From assembly GCA_035249905.1 (NCBI GenBank), contig DATFFT010000036.1:1-31575 (forward strand): a stretch of DNA of 31,575 bases. Direction: 5' to 3'. Made by a program: the position numbers and the translations under genes. Positions 15,309-24,414 of the stretch are shown in pieces. The DNA comes from JAOUEA01 sp035249905 (lineage in GTDB: Bacteria > Actinomycetota > UBA4738 > HRBIN12). Numbering within the stretch: the first letter of the stretch is position 1; every line of letters starts with the position of its first letter. Under the pieces are notes generated by a model. It saw nothing but the letters and a program-made list of their open reading frames with translations, had not been told where the DNA came from and made no database searches.

Positions 15309-18300
15309 TCAGCCGATCAACGACCGGATCTGCCGCAGAGCCACGGTGAGCTTGGCGAGGTCGTTCATCCCGTCGACCGCGAGGCTGCGCAGGAACCGCT
15401 GCAATCGGGTGACGGCATCGTCGCGGCTCTCCATGAACTTCTCCACCGCCTCGTCGATCGGCAGGCCTCCGCACTCGGCGAGCACGACCTCTGCCAGGGT
15501 GCGACGCAACGTGAACAGGTCGTCCTCCATCGACTGCAGCGCCCACCGTTGCCACCGGGATCCCCCTGGCATCGACTCGACCTGCTTCTCGAGCCGATCG
15601 AGCTGCAGGCGCTCGCCCAGCAGGAAGAACGCCCGTGACACCTCGAGCACCGTGCGACCGCTGGCATGCGCGACGGTGATGATGTCGGGCCCGTGCACGA
15701 GCTCGCCCTGGAACGCGTGTCTCCGGGCGATGGGGCTCGGCACCCCCTCGGCCTCCAATCGACGAGCCTCGTGCTCGTGCTCTTCTCGCCACGCCTCTGG
15801 GCCGATCTGATCGATCACCCCCGAGAGCTCCTCGAACGACGCTCGTGCATCCTCGACAGGCTCGGCGAGGTCCCGTCGGCTCGCATGCACGAGGTACCAG
15901 CGCGAGGTCGTCTCCACGAGCCAATCGACCCCGGTCATCAGCTCGTTCTGGATCGTGGGGCCGATCACGCCGTCGAGCGCCTCGACGTCGGACCAACGTT
16001 GCACCGCGCCGGTCACGTCACGGGCGATGCGGAAGGCCCGAACGACCTCTGCGGCACTCGCACCCGTCTCGGTGACCGTGCGGGAGACGAACGTGATGCC
16101 CTGGGAGTTCACGACGTCGTTCGCGAGGATCGTGGCCACGAGCTCGCGCCTGAGCGGATGATCGTCGATCAGGTGGTCGAATAGCTCGACGATCGACGCA
16201 GGGAAGTAGGTCCGGAGATCGCGGGCGAGATACGGTGAGTCGGGCAGGTCCGACTCGATCAGCGCCTCGAACGTGGCTCGCTTCGCGTAGGCGAGCAGCA
16301 CCGCGAGCTCGGGGCGCACCAGCCCCTCGCCGGCGGCACGGCGTTCGGCCATCTCCTCGGACCCCGGCAGGAACTCGACCTCGCGTTCGAGCTCGCCGTC
16401 GCCGGCTTCCAGCTGCTGCATCAGGTCCTCGTACGCCTCGACGCGCAGGGCGCTCACCTGCATCTCCTGCGAGAGGATCTGCGCCTGCTGGTAGTTGTCG
16501 TAGAGCACGTGGGCCACGGCATCGTCCGCGCATGCCTGCAAGAGCTCGTTGCGCTCGTCCATCGTCAGCTCGCCACGTTGCACCGCGAGCCCGAGCAGGA
16601 TCTTGATGTTGACCTCGTAGTCCGACGTGTCCACGCCGGCAGAGTTGTCGATGAAGTCGTTGTTGATGCGACCGCCCGCACTCGCGTACTCGATGCGCCC
16701 ACGCTGCGTGAACCCGAGGTTCCCACCTTCGCCCACGACCCGAGCTCGGACCTCCTGTCCGTTCACGCGCACCTGATCGTTCGCGCGGTCACCGACCTCG
16801 GTGTGCCCCTCCGGGGTCGCCTTGACGTACGTGCCGATGCCTCCGTTCCAGAGCAGATCGACGGGGGCCTGGAGCGCGTGGTGGATCAGCTCCGCCGGGG
16901 TCATCTCCGCGGGCACGTCCTCGGCGATGCCCAACGCCGCACGTGCTCGAGGCGAGATGGTGACGGCCTTCGCGGCACGATCGAGCACGTCGCCGCCTTC
17001 GGACATCGACGATCGATCGTAATCGGCCCAGGTCGAACCCGGCGTCGAGAACAAGCGCTGACGCTCGGCGAACGACGACGCCGGATCGGGGTCCGGATCG
17101 ATGAACACGTGGCGATGATCGAACGCGCATCTGAGCTTGATCTGGGGCGTGTAGAGCATGCCGTTGCCGAAGACGTCGCCCGACATGTCGCCGATGCCCA
17201 CCACGGTGAACGGCTCGGCCATCACGTCGATCCCGATCTCGCGGAAGTGGCGCTTGACCGATTCCCAGGCGCCTCTCGCGGTGATGCCGAGGGCCTTGTG
17301 GTCGTACCCCTGTGACCCCCCGCTCGCGAACGCGTCGCCGAGCCAGAACCCGTAGTCGAGGCTGACCGCGTTCGCCGTGTCGCTGAACCTGGCGGTGCCC
17401 TTGTCGGCGGCGACGACGAGATACGAGTCCTCGCCGTCGTGGATCCGGACGTGCTCGGGATGCACGACCGCGCCGTCGACCCGATTGTCGGTGATGTCCA
17501 GCATGCCCTGCATGAACGTCACGTACCTCGCCGACACCTCGGCCTCGAGCTCATCTCGCGAGCTCGGCGTCCGCCGCAAGACGAAGCCGCCTTTCGAGCC
17601 GTCTGGAACGATCACCGCGTTCTTCACCTTCTGAGCTTTCATGAGGCCCAGAACCTCTGTGCGGTAATCCTCCCTGCGGTCCGACCACCGTATGCCTCCG
17701 CGGGCGATCAACCCGGCCCGCAGGTGGATCGCCTCCATGTGCGGCGAGTAGACGAAGATCTCGAACAAGGGATGGGGCTTCGGCATCTCGGGCACACGGG
17801 CCGAACGCAGCTTGAAGCTGAGCGAGGCGCGCTCCGGCAGGTACGCGTTGGTCCGCACGATCGCTTCGACCGTGCCAAGCAGGCTGCGCAGGATGTTGTC
17901 CTGGTCGAGCGACTCTACGTCGCGCAGATCCGCGTGGATCGACTGGCGGATCTCGTCGATCTCCTCGTCGGAAGCGGCCCGCTTCGGATCGAACTTCGCC
18001 TCGAACAGATCCACGAGGCCCGCCGCGATGTGCGGGTTCGCGGCCATCGCGTCGTTGCGGTACTCCTCGGTGAAGCGAGAGGACACCCGCATGCGGTACC
18101 TCCGGAGTGCCCGCAAGACCTGCACCTGCTGCCAGTCCAGGTCGGAGAGCGTGACCAGGCGGTTGAGCGAATCCGACTCGGCCTCCCCGCGCCAGACCGC
18201 CGCGATCGTCGCCGCAACGTGCTCGGCTTCCTTGCCGAGATCGAGGACGGCGCCGCGCGAGTCCAGCACGCCGAAGTCGTGGATGTAGGTCTTCCCCTCC

Positions 18301-20141
18301 CCCACCACCTGGGTCGGGATCTCTTCCACCGCACGCAGACCGAGGGCCTCGAGGATCGGCATGAAGGCCGAGAGGTCGACCTTCCCTCCCGTCTTGTACA
18401 GCCGCACCCGGGTGAGCCGCTCTCCCTTCGTCTCGTTGCCGATGCCCACGAGGAACCCCTCGGGGCTGGACCGCAGCTCCTCGAGGGCGAGCACGTCGTC
18501 GACGATCAATCCCCACTCGTCCGAGGCCTTGTAGTAACTGGGGAATCGAGGCGAGTACTCCTCGGCGAGGGCGGGGGCTCGCTCGGGTCCGACCCGATCC
18601 ACCAGCGCGTCGAGCAGATCGTCGTCCCAGCTCCTCGCGAGCCGCTCCACCCCCTGCTCGAGGCGTTCGTAGGGCACCTCGGGGATCTGCGTGCCCGATC
18701 CGACGTGCACGGTGAAGAAGATGCGCGCCGACTCCGTTTCACCCAACGAGAGGTGGTAGTCGACGGTCGTCCCGCGGTACTGCTCCAGGAAGTACTGCTG
18801 CAGCCGCTTGCGGAGCGCGGCGTTGAACCGATCGCGGGGCAGTGCGACCACGATCGAAACGCTGCGTCCGTAGAGGTCGCGACGAACGAGCACACGGATG
18901 CCTCCGTGCTTCTCGAGTTGCAGCAACCCCACGACCAGCCCGCGCAGCTCGTCGGCGGAGGCCTGGAAGAGCTCGTCTTTCGGGAACGATTCGAACAGCT
19001 CGACAGCTTCCTTGTAATCGTGTGACCCGGGGATCAGGTCCTCTGCGGCGACGATCTGCTCGAGCTTGTGATGCAACAGCGGCGTCTTGGCTGCCGGCTC
19101 CATGTACGCCTTCGACGTGAACAGGCCGATCAGCCGCGCCTCGCCCGTGATCTCGCCTTCCGCGTCGATGATCCGCACGCCGATGTAGTCCATGCGAGCG
19201 CGGCGGTGCACCGTGGAGTAGGCGTTCGTCTTGGAGAAGACCAGCAGGTCGCCGCCCTCGATCCGTGCCCTGACGACCTCGTCGAGATCCGCGAGGGCCG
19301 TGACCTCCGCGAACGCCGAGCGCTGCACGTCGCTCAGGATGCCGAGCCCGCTGCCGGGCACGGCGCGGATGCCCGCCCGCGACCGACCGTCGATGTCGAC
19401 GAGCTCGTACTCGCGGTAGCCCAGCAACACGAAGTTCAGCTCTGCGAGCCATTCGAGGAAGTCGATGGCCTCCCCGACCTCCTGAGGCGGATACCGGATC
19501 GCGGCGGTCCGCGCGAGCTCGATCATGTGGCGCACGCGCTCCTGCATCGGTTCGAAGTCGCGCACGGCGAGGCGGACATCGTGCAGGATCGCCGTGATCC
19601 GGCGCCCCAGGTCGCCACGCTCGGCGGCCGAGAGCGGCCGGTCGACTTCGAAGTGCATCACCGATTCCCGATGGCTCGCGTCCCGACCGGACATCACCCG
19701 CTCGATCCGTCCCTGGTCGTCGCGGATCGTTCCCACGACCGGATGGAGCAGCCGGCGCACTCCCATGCCGCGAGCGAGCAGCTCCTCCTGCACCGAGTCC
19801 ACGAGGAACGGCGAGTCGTCGGTGTTCGTCTGGATCACCGTGCCGACGGTCTCGAAGCCGTCGGTCTCCACGCTCGGGTCGTAGACCCGCACGAGCGAGG
19901 CCTTGGTGCCGCGCTGGTCGATGAACTCGAACGTCGACCGGACCAGGCCGAACAGGGCGTCGACGCCGGCTTCCTCGAGCTCATCGGGCGAGAGCCTTCG
20001 GAGGAGCGCCTTCGCGAACGTCGTGATGGCATCGCGGCGCTCGGGCTCGACACGCCCCTCGATCGTCTCGAGCAGCGCCGGGATCACGGCGGGTGGGTCA
20101 CCCGGCGTGGAAACCGCGGCGATCTCGGGATGCGCGTCCAC
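15309..20141 (-). CDS. gdhB: NAD-specific glutamate dehydrogenase, large type
   Basis: A 1610-residue enzyme of the very large (L180) NAD-glutamate dehydrogenase family, which interconverts glutamate and 2-oxoglutarate plus ammonium, mainly in the catabolic direction. The N-terminal third holds ACT-like regulatory segments (TNTDDSPFLVDSVQEEL near residue 105). The catalytic core begins around residue 700, with GGIRWSDRREDYRTEVLGL, the PDGSKGGFVLRR lysine (about residue 850) and VVGIGDMSGDVFGN in the nucleotide fold. The last 350 residues are a helical tail of this family. GTG at 20141 gives the usual family length; its ribosome site is weak. The symbol is one of several in use for this enzyme. 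Full length and undamaged. Confidence 0.95.
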   Translation of the reverse strand: MDAHPEIAAVSTPGDPPAVIPALLETIEGRVEPERRDAITTFAKALLRRLSPDELEEAGVDALFGLVRSTFEFIDQRGTKASLVRVYDPSVETDGFETVGTVIQTNTDDSPFLVDSVQEELLARGMGVRRLLHPVVGTIRDDQGRIERVMSGRDASHRESVMHFEVDRPLSAAERGDLGRRITAILHDVRLAVRDFEPMQERVRHMIELARTAAIRYPPQEVGEAIDFLEWLAELNFVLLGYREYELVDIDGRSRAGIRAVPGSGLGILSDVQRSAFAEVTALADLDEVVRARIEGGDLLVFSKTNAYSTVHRRARMDYIGVRIIDAEGEITGEARLIGLFTSKAYMEPAAKTPLLHHKLEQIVAAEDLIPGSHDYKEAVELFESFPKDELFQASADELRGLVVGLLQLEKHGGIRVLVRRDLYGRSVSIVVALPRDRFNAALRKRLQQYFLEQYRGTTVDYHLSLGETESARIFFTVHVGSGTQIPEVPYERLEQGVERLARSWDDDLLDALVDRVGPERAPALAEEYSPRFPSYYKASDEWGLIVDDVLALEELRSSPEGFLVGIGNETKGERLTRVRLYKTGGKVDLSAFMPILEALGLRAVEEIPTQVVGEGKTYIHDFGVLDSRGAVLDLGKEAEHVAATIAAVWRGEAESDSLNRLVTLSDLDWQQVQVLRALRRYRMRVSSRFTEEYRNDAMAANPHIAAGLVDLFEAKFDPKRAASDEEIDEIRQSIHADLRDVESLDQDNILRSLLGTVEAIVRTNAYLPERASLSFKLRSARVPEMPKPHPLFEIFVYSPHMEAIHLRAGLIARGGIRWSDRREDYRTEVLGLMKAQKVKNAVIVPDGSKGGFVLRRTPSSRDELEAEVSARYVTFMQGMLDITDNRVDGAVVHPEHVRIHDGEDSYLVVAADKGTARFSDTANAVSLDYGFWLGDAFASGGSQGYDHKALGITARGAWESVKRHFREIGIDVMAEPFTVVGIGDMSGDVFGNGMLYTPQIKLRCAFDHRHVFIDPDPDPASSFAERQRLFSTPGSTWADYDRSSMSEGGDVLDRAAKAVTISPRARAALGIAEDVPAEMTPAELIHHALQAPVDLLWNGGIGTYVKATPEGHTEVGDRANDQVRVNGQEVRARVVGEGGNLGFTQRGRIEYASAGGRINNDFIDNSAGVDTSDYEVNIKILLGLAVQRGELTMDERNELLQACADDAVAHVLYDNYQQAQILSQEMQVSALRVEAYEDLMQQLEAGDGELEREVEFLPGSEEMAERRAAGEGLVRPELAVLLAYAKRATFEALIESDLPDSPYLARDLRTYFPASIVELFDHLIDDHPLRRELVATILANDVVNSQGITFVSRTVTETGASAAEVVRAFRIARDVTGAVQRWSDVEALDGVIGPTIQNELMTGVDWLVETTSRWYLVHASRRDLAEPVEDARASFEELSGVIDQIGPEAWREEHEHEARRLEAEGVPSPIARRHAFQGELVHGPDIITVAHASGRTVLEVSRAFFLLGERLQLDRLEKQVESMPGGSRWQRWALQSMEDDLFTLRRTLAEVVLAECGGLPIDEAVEKFMESRDDAVTRLQRFLRSLAVDGMNDLAKLTVALRQIRSLIG

Positions 20142-20231
20142 GAAGGGTCATTCTCGCAGGTCGATGCGGTCACGTGCCATCGGCGGAGACGTCGGAACCT
20201 CGGCGTGCCGATGCGCCGATCCGGCCACCGT

Positions 20232-21206
20232 TCACGCCGAGGTGGACACGAACAGAGCCGCGTGCTCCGCGTAGGACGTTCGCACGATCGGCAAGAGCCC
20301 GAGGATGTACGCGCCGCCCACACATCCTCGGCACCATGCCGACGCGTTGATCGCGCGAGCGGTGGACGAAGCCGGCCGGCATCGGCGCAGGCTGTCGACG
20401 ATGGCTCCGTATCCGTATGACTCCGAACCGAGGAGGAGCGTGTCGCGCGAGGCGTCCAGACCTTGATCGAGCGAAGCGAAGTTCTTCACACCGACCGAGT
20501 TCATGTCGGTCGCCCCCGTCATGTCGCGTGTGGTCGCGAGCGGATTGAACGCCGCCGAGGTCGATTCGGCGGTCTCCCACGTCACGACGATCAGCAGGTT
20601 CTCGTCGCATCGCGGAGCGTCGAGCCTGCGGAGGAACGCGCCCGCCCAGCCCTCGTAGGTGACCGGCTCGCCGGGCAGCAGCCCCCCGTCGTCGCGCCGG
20701 CCGCCTCCTCCGTCGCGCCGGTCGCCTCCTCCGTCGGGCCGGATGCGATCCTCGGGGGGAGCCGGGCGCAGCGCCCGCTCCCGAGCGTGCAACATCTCGG
20801 CCAGGAACGCGCTCCACGTGTCGAGCTCTTGCTGAACGTGGCGAGCCCACGGATCCTTGAGGATCCGTCGAAGGTCACGCTGTGCTTCCTCGAGCGGGGA
20901 TACCGGCGACCGAAGACGGGACACGGTCCGCCGCAGGACCGGCGTGGTCGTCGATGTGCTCGCGCCCGCCCCCTCGACGCGTTCGACCCGGCGCGCCGCT
21001 CGGTCGATGCGCCGATACCAGCGCTCGATCCTTCCGTACCAACGGTCCACCCGCGCCTGTGCCTTCTCGATCCTGGCATCGAGCACGGCGATGTCGACGG
21101 CCGACCTCGCTTCGGATCGAACGGGGGACGCGATCGCGGGCCCCGGCGCGCCGAGCGGTGCGACGGCGAGCAGGAGCAGCACGAAGGCGATCGATCGGCG
21201 CGACAT
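20232..21206 (-). CDS. Secreted coiled-coil protein with lysozyme-like tail
   Basis: A 324-residue protein with a signal peptide (M-S-R-R-S-I-A-F-V-L-L-L-L, cleavage near residue 27). A helical charged region follows (about 35-160, WYGRIERWYRRIDRAARRVERV). Next comes a Gly/Asp/Arg linker, then about 130 residues beginning YEGWAGAFLRRL and containing WETAESTSAAFNPLATT and NSVGVKNF, a pattern I associate with lysozyme-like or transglycosylase-fold tails of actinobacterial secreted proteins. Cell-wall turnover or adhesion is inference. Two Cys in WCRGCVGG near the end may form a disulfide. No strong ribosome site precedes the ATG. Confidence 0.75.
   Translation of the reverse strand: MSRRSIAFVLLLLAVAPLGAPGPAIASPVRSEARSAVDIAVLDARIEKAQARVDRWYGRIERWYRRIDRAARRVERVEGAGASTSTTTPVLRRTVSRLRSPVSPLEEAQRDLRRILKDPWARHVQQELDTWSAFLAEMLHARERALRPAPPEDRIRPDGGGDRRDGGGGRRDDGGLLPGEPVTYEGWAGAFLRRLDAPRCDENLLIVVTWETAESTSAAFNPLATTRDMTGATDMNSVGVKNFASLDQGLDASRDTLLLGSESYGYGAIVDSLRRCRPASSTARAINASAWCRGCVGGAYILGLLPIVRTSYAEHAALFVSTSA
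20693..20742. repeat. 21-base tandem repeat inside the linker of the secreted protein
   Basis: Two copies of a 21-base unit (20693-20713, 20714-20734) that differ at one base, then a partial third. Read on the minus strand it encodes a Gly-rich, Asp/Arg-containing seven-residue repeat. It explains the low-complexity linker and may vary in copy number between strains. Confidence 0.7.
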
Positions 21207-21268
21207 GGACGAGCCGGGTATCGACCGTGACCCGTCGCGCCTTGACCGCCGGAACGCGGCGACAGGAT

Positions 21269-23113
21269 TCAGGCCCTGACCGCCTCGACGATGTCTGCCG
21301 CCATGTCGTAGCGGCCGAACTGCGGCATCAGGTAGATGCCGGCGGCTCCCTCGGCCCGCAGGTCGTCGATCAGCTCGAGCGCGATCGCACGCCCGACGCG
21401 CCATGGGTCCTCGCCGGCGGCTTCCATGCGGGACAGGACGTCGTCGGGGATCGCGACACCGGGAACCTCGTTGTGCAGGAACACCGCGTGGCGAGCCGAG
21501 ACGAGCGGAAGCACCCCCGCCACCAGCGGCACGTCGAGCTCCCGACCGGTCGTCCGCAGGTAGGCGCCGCGCAGCTCGCGCAGACGGGCAACGTCGAACA
21601 CGGGCTGGGAGAGCAGGAACGAAGCTCCCGCATCGACCTTCCGCTGCAGCAACCGCACCTCGCGATCCAACGCGATGGCGGCAGGGGAGACCGCGGCGCC
21701 AACGAAGAACGAGGTCGGCTCGCCGATCGTCGAGCCCAGGCGGTCGCGTCCCTCGTTGAACCCGCTCGTGACGAGCTCGAGCATGCCGGTCGCCGTGACG
21801 TCGACGTCGTTCAACGAATGCGGATACTCACCGATGGCGACCGGGTCGCCCACGCAGACGAAGACGTTCCGGATGCCGAGCGCGTGCGCGCCGAGCAGGT
21901 CCCCCTGGAGCCGAAGCAGGTTCCGTCCGCGGGTCGGGAAGTGCAGCACGGTTTCGATGCCGGCTTCCTCCTGGATCGTGCGGCACGCCGCCCAGGCGCT
22001 CATGCGCATCTTCGCCATCGGGGAATCCGCGACGTCGACGACATCGGCGCCCGCCTCACGCAGGGTGCCGGCCGCGGCCACGAGCATCGCGACGCTGGTC
22101 GAGCGCGGCGGCTCCATCTCCACCGCGATCACGAATCGCCGGTCCCCCAGCGCCCGCTGCAGGGCCGTGGGCGCCACGGAAGCGGATATCGGCCTCCGGA
22201 GCCGATGCGAGGCGCGAGGCTCAGGAGGGAACGAGGCCCGACCGTCACGCAAGGCGAGCGCGATCGCGGTCGTGTGCTCCGGGCCCGTGCCGCAACAACC
22301 GCCCACGATCGTCGCGCCTTCAGCCACCGCTGCCACGGCGTGCTCCGCGACGTACGAGGGGGTCGCCGGATACACGACCCGGCCGGCGGCGCGGGCCGGC
22401 CCGCCTGCATTGGGCCGAGCCGCCAACGGCGTGCCCTCGGCGACCGGCACCATCGCCTGCACCACCCGCAGCATCTGGGCCGGTCCCTCCCCGCAGTTCA
22501 CACCGATCGCGTCGGCGCCGAGCTCGACGAGCCGCGTCGCCACCTGCTCGGGCGTCGAGCCGAGCGGGGTGCGATCGTCCCGCGTGAAGGTCGCGCTGAT
22601 CAGCACCGCGAGGTCGGGTGCCGCCGCACGGGTGGCCGCGAGCGCCCGTTCCATCTCCCGCAGGTCCGACTGGGTCTCGATCACGAACAGATCGACCCCC
22701 GCGGATGCGAGGGAAGCGGCCTGCTCGCGGTAGGCATCGAAGGCTTCATCCGGGCTGAGCCGCCCGTACGGCGCCAACCTGATGCCCAACGGTCCCATCG
22801 ATCCCCCGACCAGGTGCGCACCCGCGCGCCTCGCCGCGAGGACGCCCGCCTCGTTGAGCTCGGCGACCCGCGACCCCAGGCCGTGCGGGGCAAGCCGGAC
22901 ACGGTTGGCGCCGAACGTGTTCGTGATGACGAGCCGCGCGCCCGCCTCCACGAACGCACCGTGCAGATCCTCGACACGATGCGGTTCCTGGGTGTTCAAC
23001 ACCTCGACGCACCCCGAGGCGGGCATGCCGGCCGCCAGGAGCGCGGCTCCCGTGCCTCCGTCGGCGAGCAGCACGTCATCGGCGAGCGTCCGGATCAGGC
23101 TGGTGCGATCCAT
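21269..23113 (-). CDS. Bifunctional homocysteine S-methyltransferase/5,10-methylenetetrahydrofolate reductase
   Basis: A 614-residue fusion. Residues 1-300 are a Zn-dependent S-methyltransferase domain; the zinc cysteines are Cys207 (NCGEGP), Cys273 and Cys274 (GGCCGTGP). Residues about 315-614 are a methylenetetrahydrofolate reductase (FAD, TIM barrel; e.g. EMEPPRS, LGAHALGIRNVFVCVGDP, FFVGAAVSP). The arrangement is that of Bacillus YitJ and of actinobacterial 'bifunctional homocysteine S-methyltransferase/MTHFR' proteins. It links folate one-carbon units to methionine. No cobalamin domain is present. ATG 23113 starts the domain directly. Confidence 0.94.
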   Translation of the reverse strand: MDRTSLIRTLADDVLLADGGTGAALLAAGMPASGCVEVLNTQEPHRVEDLHGAFVEAGARLVITNTFGANRVRLAPHGLGSRVAELNEAGVLAARRAGAHLVGGSMGPLGIRLAPYGRLSPDEAFDAYREQAASLASAGVDLFVIETQSDLREMERALAATRAAAPDLAVLISATFTRDDRTPLGSTPEQVATRLVELGADAIGVNCGEGPAQMLRVVQAMVPVAEGTPLAARPNAGGPARAAGRVVYPATPSYVAEHAVAAVAEGATIVGGCCGTGPEHTTAIALALRDGRASFPPEPRASHRLRRPISASVAPTALQRALGDRRFVIAVEMEPPRSTSVAMLVAAAGTLREAGADVVDVADSPMAKMRMSAWAACRTIQEEAGIETVLHFPTRGRNLLRLQGDLLGAHALGIRNVFVCVGDPVAIGEYPHSLNDVDVTATGMLELVTSGFNEGRDRLGSTIGEPTSFFVGAAVSPAAIALDREVRLLQRKVDAGASFLLSQPVFDVARLRELRGAYLRTTGRELDVPLVAGVLPLVSARHAVFLHNEVPGVAIPDDVLSRMEAAGEDPWRVGRAIALELIDDLRAEGAAGIYLMPQFGRYDMAADIVEAVRA

Positions 23114-23208
23114 GGGTCGATGGTCCCAGACGTCGCGACCGGCTCGGTGCTCGGCCGTCGACGGCGTCGGCTCCCCGTCGGTACCATCCGTTCACCCCTT
23201 CGAATCGG

Positions 23209-24123
23209 ATGCCAATGGATCCCGAGCAGCCTCAGTCCCCCCCGTCCAACTCCCCCGGTCCCGAAGCTCCGTACCCCGACAGCGTGGCCATCCCGGACAC
23301 GCCGGAACGGCGCGACCGGCGGCTCGCGGTCGGGCTCGCGTTGGCGGCCCTCCTCGTGGTCACGGCAGCGATCCTGTGGACGACCCGCTCACCCGGCCCT
23401 CCGTCTGCCCCGGTCGCGCTCGAAGCGACGGCCACGATCTGCACCGATCCATGCGAGCGCATCGACGCGACGGTCTCGCTGCGATGGACCCCGCCGGAGA
23501 CCGGCGCAGCGGCGAACGGGTACCGGCTGATGCGAGACGGTGCCCCGCTCGATCCGGTGATCCACCGGTCGACGCTCTCGTTCGTCGACGAGGACGTGAC
23601 GATCGGACAGGAGTACGACTACCAGGTCATCGCCTTGAGCAGCGAGGGTGATTCGCCGCCGTCCGCGGCGATCCCGGTCACGGTGCCCACGCCGCCCGAC
23701 CACGAGGCCCATCTCAACGGCGTGTACGAGGTGGAGTTGACCGTCCGGCGGGCACGGTCGATCGGAGCTGCATTCGGCATCGAGGATCCTCGACGGGGGA
23801 AGAGCGGAGACGATCGCTGGTCGTTCCGATCGGCGTGCGGGCCCGACGAGGGGGGCTGCCCGTCGGCGTGGGCGGGCCTCGACGGCGACATCGTGCCCGC
23901 AGGGTCGGGATGGGAGGGCACGGTCGACGGTGTGCCGGCCCGTTGTGGTCGGGGCGAGAAGGCGCCGGCTCCGATCGACGTCGATCTCACGACGACCGAG
24001 GTCGAGGTGGTCGACACCGACTGGACCGTGACGGGATTCGAAGGTTCGGTCTCGGTCTCGTTCCGCTGCGCGGGATTCCCCAGGGCCGCCGCGACCCTCG
24101 ATGTCATCGGTTCGCTCCCCTGA
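23209..24123 (+). CDS. Membrane-anchored fibronectin type III domain protein
   Basis: A 304-residue protein. The first 40 residues are a Pro/Ser-rich cytoplasmic segment, followed by a transmembrane helix (about 43-63, VGLALAALLVVTAAILW). An FnIII domain follows (about 70-160: SLRWTPPETGAAANGYRL, YDYQVIALSSEGDSPPS). The C-terminal 140 residues are beta-rich with two pairs of Cys (ACGPDEGGC, RC.RG, FRCAGF) and no recognised family. It presents an extracytoplasmic binding domain; ligand unknown. ATG 23209 or 23215 are equally possible. Divergent from the methionine enzyme with 95 bases between starts. Confidence 0.75.
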   Translation: MPMDPEQPQSPPSNSPGPEAPYPDSVAIPDTPERRDRRLAVGLALAALLVVTAAILWTTRSPGPPSAPVALEATATICTDPCERIDATVSLRWTPPETGAAANGYRLMRDGAPLDPVIHRSTLSFVDEDVTIGQEYDYQVIALSSEGDSPPSAAIPVTVPTPPDHEAHLNGVYEVELTVRRARSIGAAFGIEDPRRGKSGDDRWSFRSACGPDEGGCPSAWAGLDGDIVPAGSGWEGTVDGVPARCGRGEKAPAPIDVDLTTTEVEVVDTDWTVTGFEGSVSVSFRCAGFPRAAATLDVIGSLP

Positions 24124-24282
24124 CGTTCGACGCGTCGTCGCCGACAGCTCGGACAGGATCGGTGCGCCGCACCATGTCTGCGCTCGAAGGTCGATCGTCG
24201 AGGCCTGAGTCGCCCACCGCAGAATGTCTGCCGGTGGGGTCAAGTTGGCGGCGGCGCCAGCCGAGTCTAAGGGGGAGGACCG

Positions 24283-24414
24283 ATGACACTCGGCAAAGGA
24301 ACTAGCTCGCTCGGGCCAGTCGGTTTTCCGCCGCATGGCAGCAGCGTTCTCGTGAGACCATGCGGTACGCTCCCAAGGGATATGGGGGCCGAACAGGGGA
24401 CAGCGAACGCATGA
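24283..24414 (+). CDS. 43-residue leader ORF coupled to the next gene
   Basis: Too short for routine calling but well signalled. GGGGGAGG lies four bases before the ATG at 24283. The frame encodes 43 residues (MTLGKGTSSLGPVGFPPHGS, then a tail with one Cys) and ends with TGA at 24412-24414, overlapping the ATG (24411) of the next gene as ATGA. That is the signature of translational coupling. It may be a real small protein or a leader peptide controlling the downstream repeat protein. No homologue is known to me. Confidence 0.55.
   Translation: MTLGKGTSSLGPVGFPPHGSSVLVRPCGTLPRDMGAEQGTANA

Noticed and set aside
17439..19025. 528-codon plus-strand frame inside glutamate dehydrogenase
   Set aside because: Antisense shadow of an intact 1610-residue enzyme; no domain pattern.
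20232..21404. N-terminal extension of the secreted coiled-coil protein to 21404
   Set aside because: It would bury the signal peptide behind an Arg-rich stretch that is a shadow of the end of the methionine enzyme gene.
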